Source of the DNA: Bacillota bacterium
GTDB taxonomy: Bacteria; Bacillota; Clostridia; Lachnospirales; Lachnospiraceae
Reading direction: 5' to 3'
Assembly: GCA_023393095.1 (NCBI GenBank)
Contig: JAEWMT010000089.1
Span: forward strand, 1 to 12,828
Length of the DNA: 12,828 bases
Below the pieces are notes generated by a model that made no database searches, was not told the origin of the DNA, and saw only the letters and a program-made list of their open reading frames with translations. Positions within the stretch are counted from its first letter, which is position 1, and every line of letters begins with the position of its first letter. The position numbers and the translations under genes are program-made. Positions 12,499-12,828 of the stretch are shown here, piece by piece.

Positions 12499-12828
12499 AA
12501 ATCTTATCCTTTCAATACATGAATTAGTAGATAATTGCGAAACTCATAAATTTACCAAATCTCTTGTAAGCCTCTTCACATAGAGAACTCAAACCAGTAC
12601 AGAATGCTTTACTAGTAAGAAACCTAATAATACTAGTATACCTAAATTTGTGGTAAATTGAAACTGTTTCTTTTAAAACTTTATCAATTCGATAAATTTC
12701 AATTTTATTGACTAAGGGAATATTGATTTATCATTAAGCACCTTATTAGGTAATTGTGAAACTATATAGTTTCTGTAATTGTATACACAGCAGATACATA
12801 TTTCTCCGCTCCAACGCTTCCTTCGGGC
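12499..12828. other. Palindrome-rich intergenic region upstream of lgt
   Basis: About 330 bases. Two ten-base palindromes, TTACTAGTAA (12609-12618) and ATACTAGTAT (12630-12639), have centres exactly 21 bases apart. A perfect 16-base palindrome GAAACTATATAGTTTC lies at 12758-12773. An imperfect dyad pairs the ATTTACCAAAT region (12547-12558) with ATTTGTGGTAAAT (12644-12656). The lgt promoter should lie here but I do not find a pair I trust. At the right edge a minus-strand frame may be the end of another gene. Confidence 0.5.
12762..12828 (-). CDS. Possible C-terminal end of a gene starting beyond the window
   Basis: Twenty-one codons before a TAG read PEGSVGAEKYVSAVYTITET and then I on the - strand, entering from the window edge. 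The composition is protein-like and the other two minus frames have rarer codons, but the stretch is too short for real support, and the stop falls within the palindrome at 12758-12773. It could be noise. Confidence 0.2.
   Translation of the reverse strand, partial: PEGSVGAEKYVSAVYTITETI

Noticed and set aside
4679..12756. A 14-base exact repeat TTATTAGGTAATTG at 4679-4692 and 12743-12756
   Set aside because: In AT-rich DNA one such pair in 12.8 kb is close to chance expectation, and the flanking sequences do not match; not a mobile-element end.
1..12828. CRISPR array, insertion sequence, tRNA, rRNA, phage or integrase features
   Set aside because: No regularly spaced repeats, transposase or integrase motifs, or tRNA/rRNA signature sequences were seen on either strand.

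Overview
The window is AT-rich DNA with tightly packed genes, strong AGGAGG-type ribosome binding sites, intrinsic terminators with U-tracts and Firmicutes-type -35/-10 promoters. The gene set (split Ku/ligase NHEJ pair, ECF sigma with LiaF-like membrane proteins, amt followed by a P-II gene, YtrA-type GntR/ABC operon, an Lgt with a GRIGC...AGCCYG motif) suggests a low-GC anaerobic Firmicute, most likely a clostridium of the Lachnospiraceae type. That placement is inference from family resemblance; no search was run.

Layout, left to right. (1) 1-444, +: the C-terminal part of a LysE-type exporter, convergent with (2) 475-2180, -: ku followed by a stand-alone ATP-dependent DNA ligase, overlapping by one base, which together form a minimal bacterial non-homologous end-joining pair. 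(3) 2483-2605, +: a 40-residue membrane peptide gene ending in a bidirectional terminator. (4) 2724-4599, -: a four-gene operon of ECF sigma factor, zinc-type anti-sigma factor and two small membrane proteins, with 8-bp overlaps, which looks like a membrane-stress regulon unit. (5) 4600-5208: a gene-poor stretch holding a second 40-residue membrane peptide gene (-), a perfect 14-bp palindrome, a possible coding remnant and the P-II terminator. (6) 5209-6883, -: ammonium transporter and a P-II signal protein with its own promoter. Both carry substitutions at classical functional residues: Glu at the first twin-His position of Amt, and Val at the uridylylation-Tyr position of P-II. (7) 6884-7463: a ~340-nt amt leader with promoter, a candidate attenuator terminator and further hairpins, preceded by the terminator of the aspartokinase gene. 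(8) 7464-8783, -: aspartokinase. (9) 9068-10998, +: YtrA-type GntR repressor, ABC ATPase and ABC-2 permease, with a near-perfect operator over the promoter. (10) 11073-11558, +: a proline-rich protein with an aromatic C-terminal domain, ending in a very long hairpin terminator. (11) 11722-12498, -: lipoprotein diacylglyceryl transferase Lgt. (12) 12499-12828: intergenic DNA rich in palindromes, perhaps reaching the 3' end of another minus-strand gene.

Most genes are ordinary core or accessory clostridial functions. The strongest candidates for something not yet described are the structured amt leader, the two small membrane peptides, the proline-rich/aromatic protein and the membrane proteins of the sigma-factor operon. 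I saw no CRISPR array, insertion sequence, tRNA or rRNA.
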